NCBI GenBank assembly: GCA_964535825.1
Contig: CAZHUC010000002.1
Span: forward strand, 62,001-126,000
Direction of reading: 5' to 3'
Origin: CAZAQK01 sp964535825
GTDB taxonomy: Bacteria; Pseudomonadota; Alphaproteobacteria; Rickettsiales; SXRF01
DNA length: 64,000 bases
A model generated the notes under the pieces. The model had not been told where the DNA came from, made no database searches, and worked only from the letters and a program-made list of their open reading frames with translations. Position numbers and translations under genes: made by a program. Position 1 is the stretch's first letter. Each line of letters starts with the position of its first letter. Shown in pieces: positions 62,559 through 64,000 of this stretch.

Positions 62559-63760
62559 CTCTGCGTAGGCACGAACGGGAACAACAGCACCACCACAGAA
62601 CCCACTGCAAATGCCGCTACGATACGCTGGTATCCAGCACACGACCTCAATACGCCTAAACATTCACGCAGAACAAACCATACGAAGGTCATGAACAGCG
62701 CAAGGCCGATAATGCCTGCTTCAGCAAACCATTCCAGATACGGATTATGTGGATGCAGGTTATAATGTGTGGCCGCACCGCTAGCCATGAACTGTGTGCA
62801 TATCTCGCGGAAATTCTTCATGCCAACACCCGTCAGGATGTTGTCTTTCCCCATCTCATATGCCATCCAGAAAAGCTGGCCATACGAAGAATTCCTGAAA
62901 TCCATCAAGATCCCCACAGCATGCATCAGCCGCCCTAATACCCATTCCTGCGTACCGATCAATATCGCCACGGCAATGAAGGTGATCCCCATCAACTGAA
63001 GACAAAGCCTGCGCATCTTCTTCTCAGTAAGCACCAGAAGAGATAATACGGTAAACATTCCAAGCACACTCATCCCGAAGGGTGCGCGTTCACCAGTCAC
63101 GGCAATCGTGCCTAACACGAAAAAATATAATATTCCGTATGTTGCAAATACTAATTTTGCACGAGATTCAAACAAGCTGAAGAATAAACATAACCCAAGC
63201 ACAGGCAGCAGCATTCTTGCCAGGTAGATCCCCACTTTCACATTGCCGAACGGACCGGTAAGACGACCAGAATCAGCAGCGTAATTATTAGAGAGTGATA
63301 AACCATGCACATATTGCCACACCGTATCCACCGCAATAAATATAAGTAATACCGCAAGCGCACTACCAAGCAGCTTAAGCGGCTTTGCTTCCGTAAGCAC
63401 CCAGTGCCTCATTGCCGCGAAGAATAATAGAAACCGTATCCATGGAAATGCAATGGTTGCAGATGCCTGTATATCATACGCAAGCGGGGTCACTACTAAA
63501 CATAACCACGCCCAGGCCACGAACAACGAAACCATCATTGGTTCTTTAACCCAGCCCCACTCACGCTTGGAAGCACTCTTGAGCAAGAACAGAAACCCTA
63601 TCAACCCACACAGCACATCCGCCGCCGTGCGATGCCCCACTAGCATAAAAGGTATCATCACCGCAGAAAAATATGCGATCTGCCACAGGCGATGCGTAGC
63701 ATCCCGGGTAAATGCCAGTTCTCTTATTTCGTAATGCCAGCTTGCAACGTTGGTGTTCAT
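62462..63760 (-). CDS. O-antigen ligase/polymerase (Wzy/WaaL-type)
   Basis: A 432-residue membrane protein with about twelve helices and a periplasmic loop containing HPHNPYLEWFAEAGIIGL, the Wzy_C/RfaL signature. It ligates or polymerises the polysaccharide in the periplasm. Overlaps by 97 bases the converging acyltransferase gene; both reading frames are open there. Ligase versus polymerase cannot be decided. Confidence 0.85.
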   Translation of the reverse strand: MNTNVASWHYEIRELAFTRDATHRLWQIAYFSAVMIPFMLVGHRTAADVLCGLIGFLFLLKSASKREWGWVKEPMMVSLFVAWAWLCLVVTPLAYDIQASATIAFPWIRFLLFFAAMRHWVLTEAKPLKLLGSALAVLLIFIAVDTVWQYVHGLSLSNNYAADSGRLTGPFGNVKVGIYLARMLLPVLGLCLFFSLFESRAKLVFATYGILYFFVLGTIAVTGERAPFGMSVLGMFTVLSLLVLTEKKMRRLCLQLMGITFIAVAILIGTQEWVLGRLMHAVGILMDFRNSSYGQLFWMAYEMGKDNILTGVGMKNFREICTQFMASGAATHYNLHPHNPYLEWFAEAGIIGLALFMTFVWFVLRECLGVLRSCAGYQRIVAAFAVGSVVVLLFPFVPTQSYFANWPAILFWYALSVALASLSLCRSKATAD

Positions 63761-63805
63761 GGTAATGGTCTAGCGTGATTAACGTAATTCACAAGGTAAA
63801 AAACA

Positions 63806-64000
63806 TTACGGAACGGTAACTAACGTCCCATCATCCTTCTTTTTAACTTCCTGTACATAAAAGAACTGCACCGGAACGCCATTATTATGGAAGCGTATTA
63901 GTTGTAGACCTGTTGATACTACAACGGAATCATCCTGTAATACGGTGATTGCTTTGGGTGAGGTAATTCTGCATTCCAGAGGCTTGCACCAGGAATAGAA
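63806..64000 (-). CDS. C-terminal end of an unrecognised protein
   Basis: A 64-residue open frame reading in from the window edge and ending with TAA 45 bases upstream of the ligase start. The visible part contains SWCKPLECRITSP and ends KKKDDGTLVTVP; beta-rich, with two Cys. No family recognised. It probably precedes the ligase on the same transcript. Confidence 0.6.
   Translation of the reverse strand, partial: FYSWCKPLECRITSPKAITVLQDDSVVVSTGLQLIRFHNNGVPVQFFYVQEVKKKDDGTLVTVP

Overview
The window looks like a contiguous chromosomal segment of an alphaproteobacterium. Support comes from the fau / 6S RNA / zapA arrangement, the obgE-proB-proA-nadD-rsfS-rlmH run followed by gpmI-envC-ctpA-yibQ-rppH, the alphaproteobacterial form of the YibQ deacetylase domain, Coq7, and a Tad-type pilin cluster. 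Genes are densely packed with many 1-4 base stop/start overlaps. I cannot assign a genus from sequence alone.

Layout. 1-4377: the end of argB, a small Tad-type envelope/pilus group (TadG-like VWA protein, two TadE-like proteins) and a UDP-glucuronate decarboxylase-like gene. 4374-9457: a YmdB-type phosphoesterase, two hypothetical genes, fau, an 80-bp palindromic element that supplies the fau start codon, 6S RNA, zapA, and a 564-residue protein of unknown family. 9454-19006: an esterase, polA, a nitronate monooxygenase-like protein with a C-terminal Cys motif, an ABC-2 permease, an MshL-like secretin lipoprotein, coq7 and dsbB. 19256-21889: tRNA-Leu(CAA) with a large hairpin sharing its 3' end, an AT-rich membrane/coiled-coil gene of accessory character, an SRPBCC-arsR pair with two matching operators, and a GNAT gene. 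21935-34455: conserved housekeeping genes, all on the minus strand, read from rplU towards rppH.

34558-37030: a complete-looking signalling module made of an HATPase (RsbW-like) kinase, a receiver-PP2C phosphatase, an Hpt protein and a divergent STAS antagonist. 37089-44547: an EVE protein, periplasmic MsrA, a secreted hypothetical protein, then glnT-asnB-gcvPB-gcvPA.

44686-64000: a surface polysaccharide locus built around a nonulosonic (legionaminic-type) acid. LegB and LegC make the 4-amino-6-deoxy sugar nucleotide, LegG hydrolyses/epimerises it, LegI condenses it with PEP and LegF activates it with CMP. A CBS-nucleotidyltransferase (PtmE-like) suggests a dedicated sugar-nucleotide supply. 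A WbpG/PseA-type amidotransferase with HisH and HisF paralogues points to an acetamidino substituent. An initiating sugar-phosphate transferase, a glycosyltransferase-like protein, two methyltransferases, an FAD oxidoreductase, a FemAB/GNAT protein, a Gfo/Idh oxidoreductase, an SDR, an acyltransferase-3 and an O-antigen ligase/polymerase complete it. No LegH acetyltransferase of the usual type is visible.

The strongest points for follow-up are the possibly novel nonulosonic acid decoration set (including an HisF with Glu in place of the catalytic Asp130), the split partner-switching module, rsfS apparently starting at a CTG that overlaps the nadD stop, the mobile palindrome at the start of fau, and the two SRPBCC-arsR operators spaced exactly 40 bp apart.
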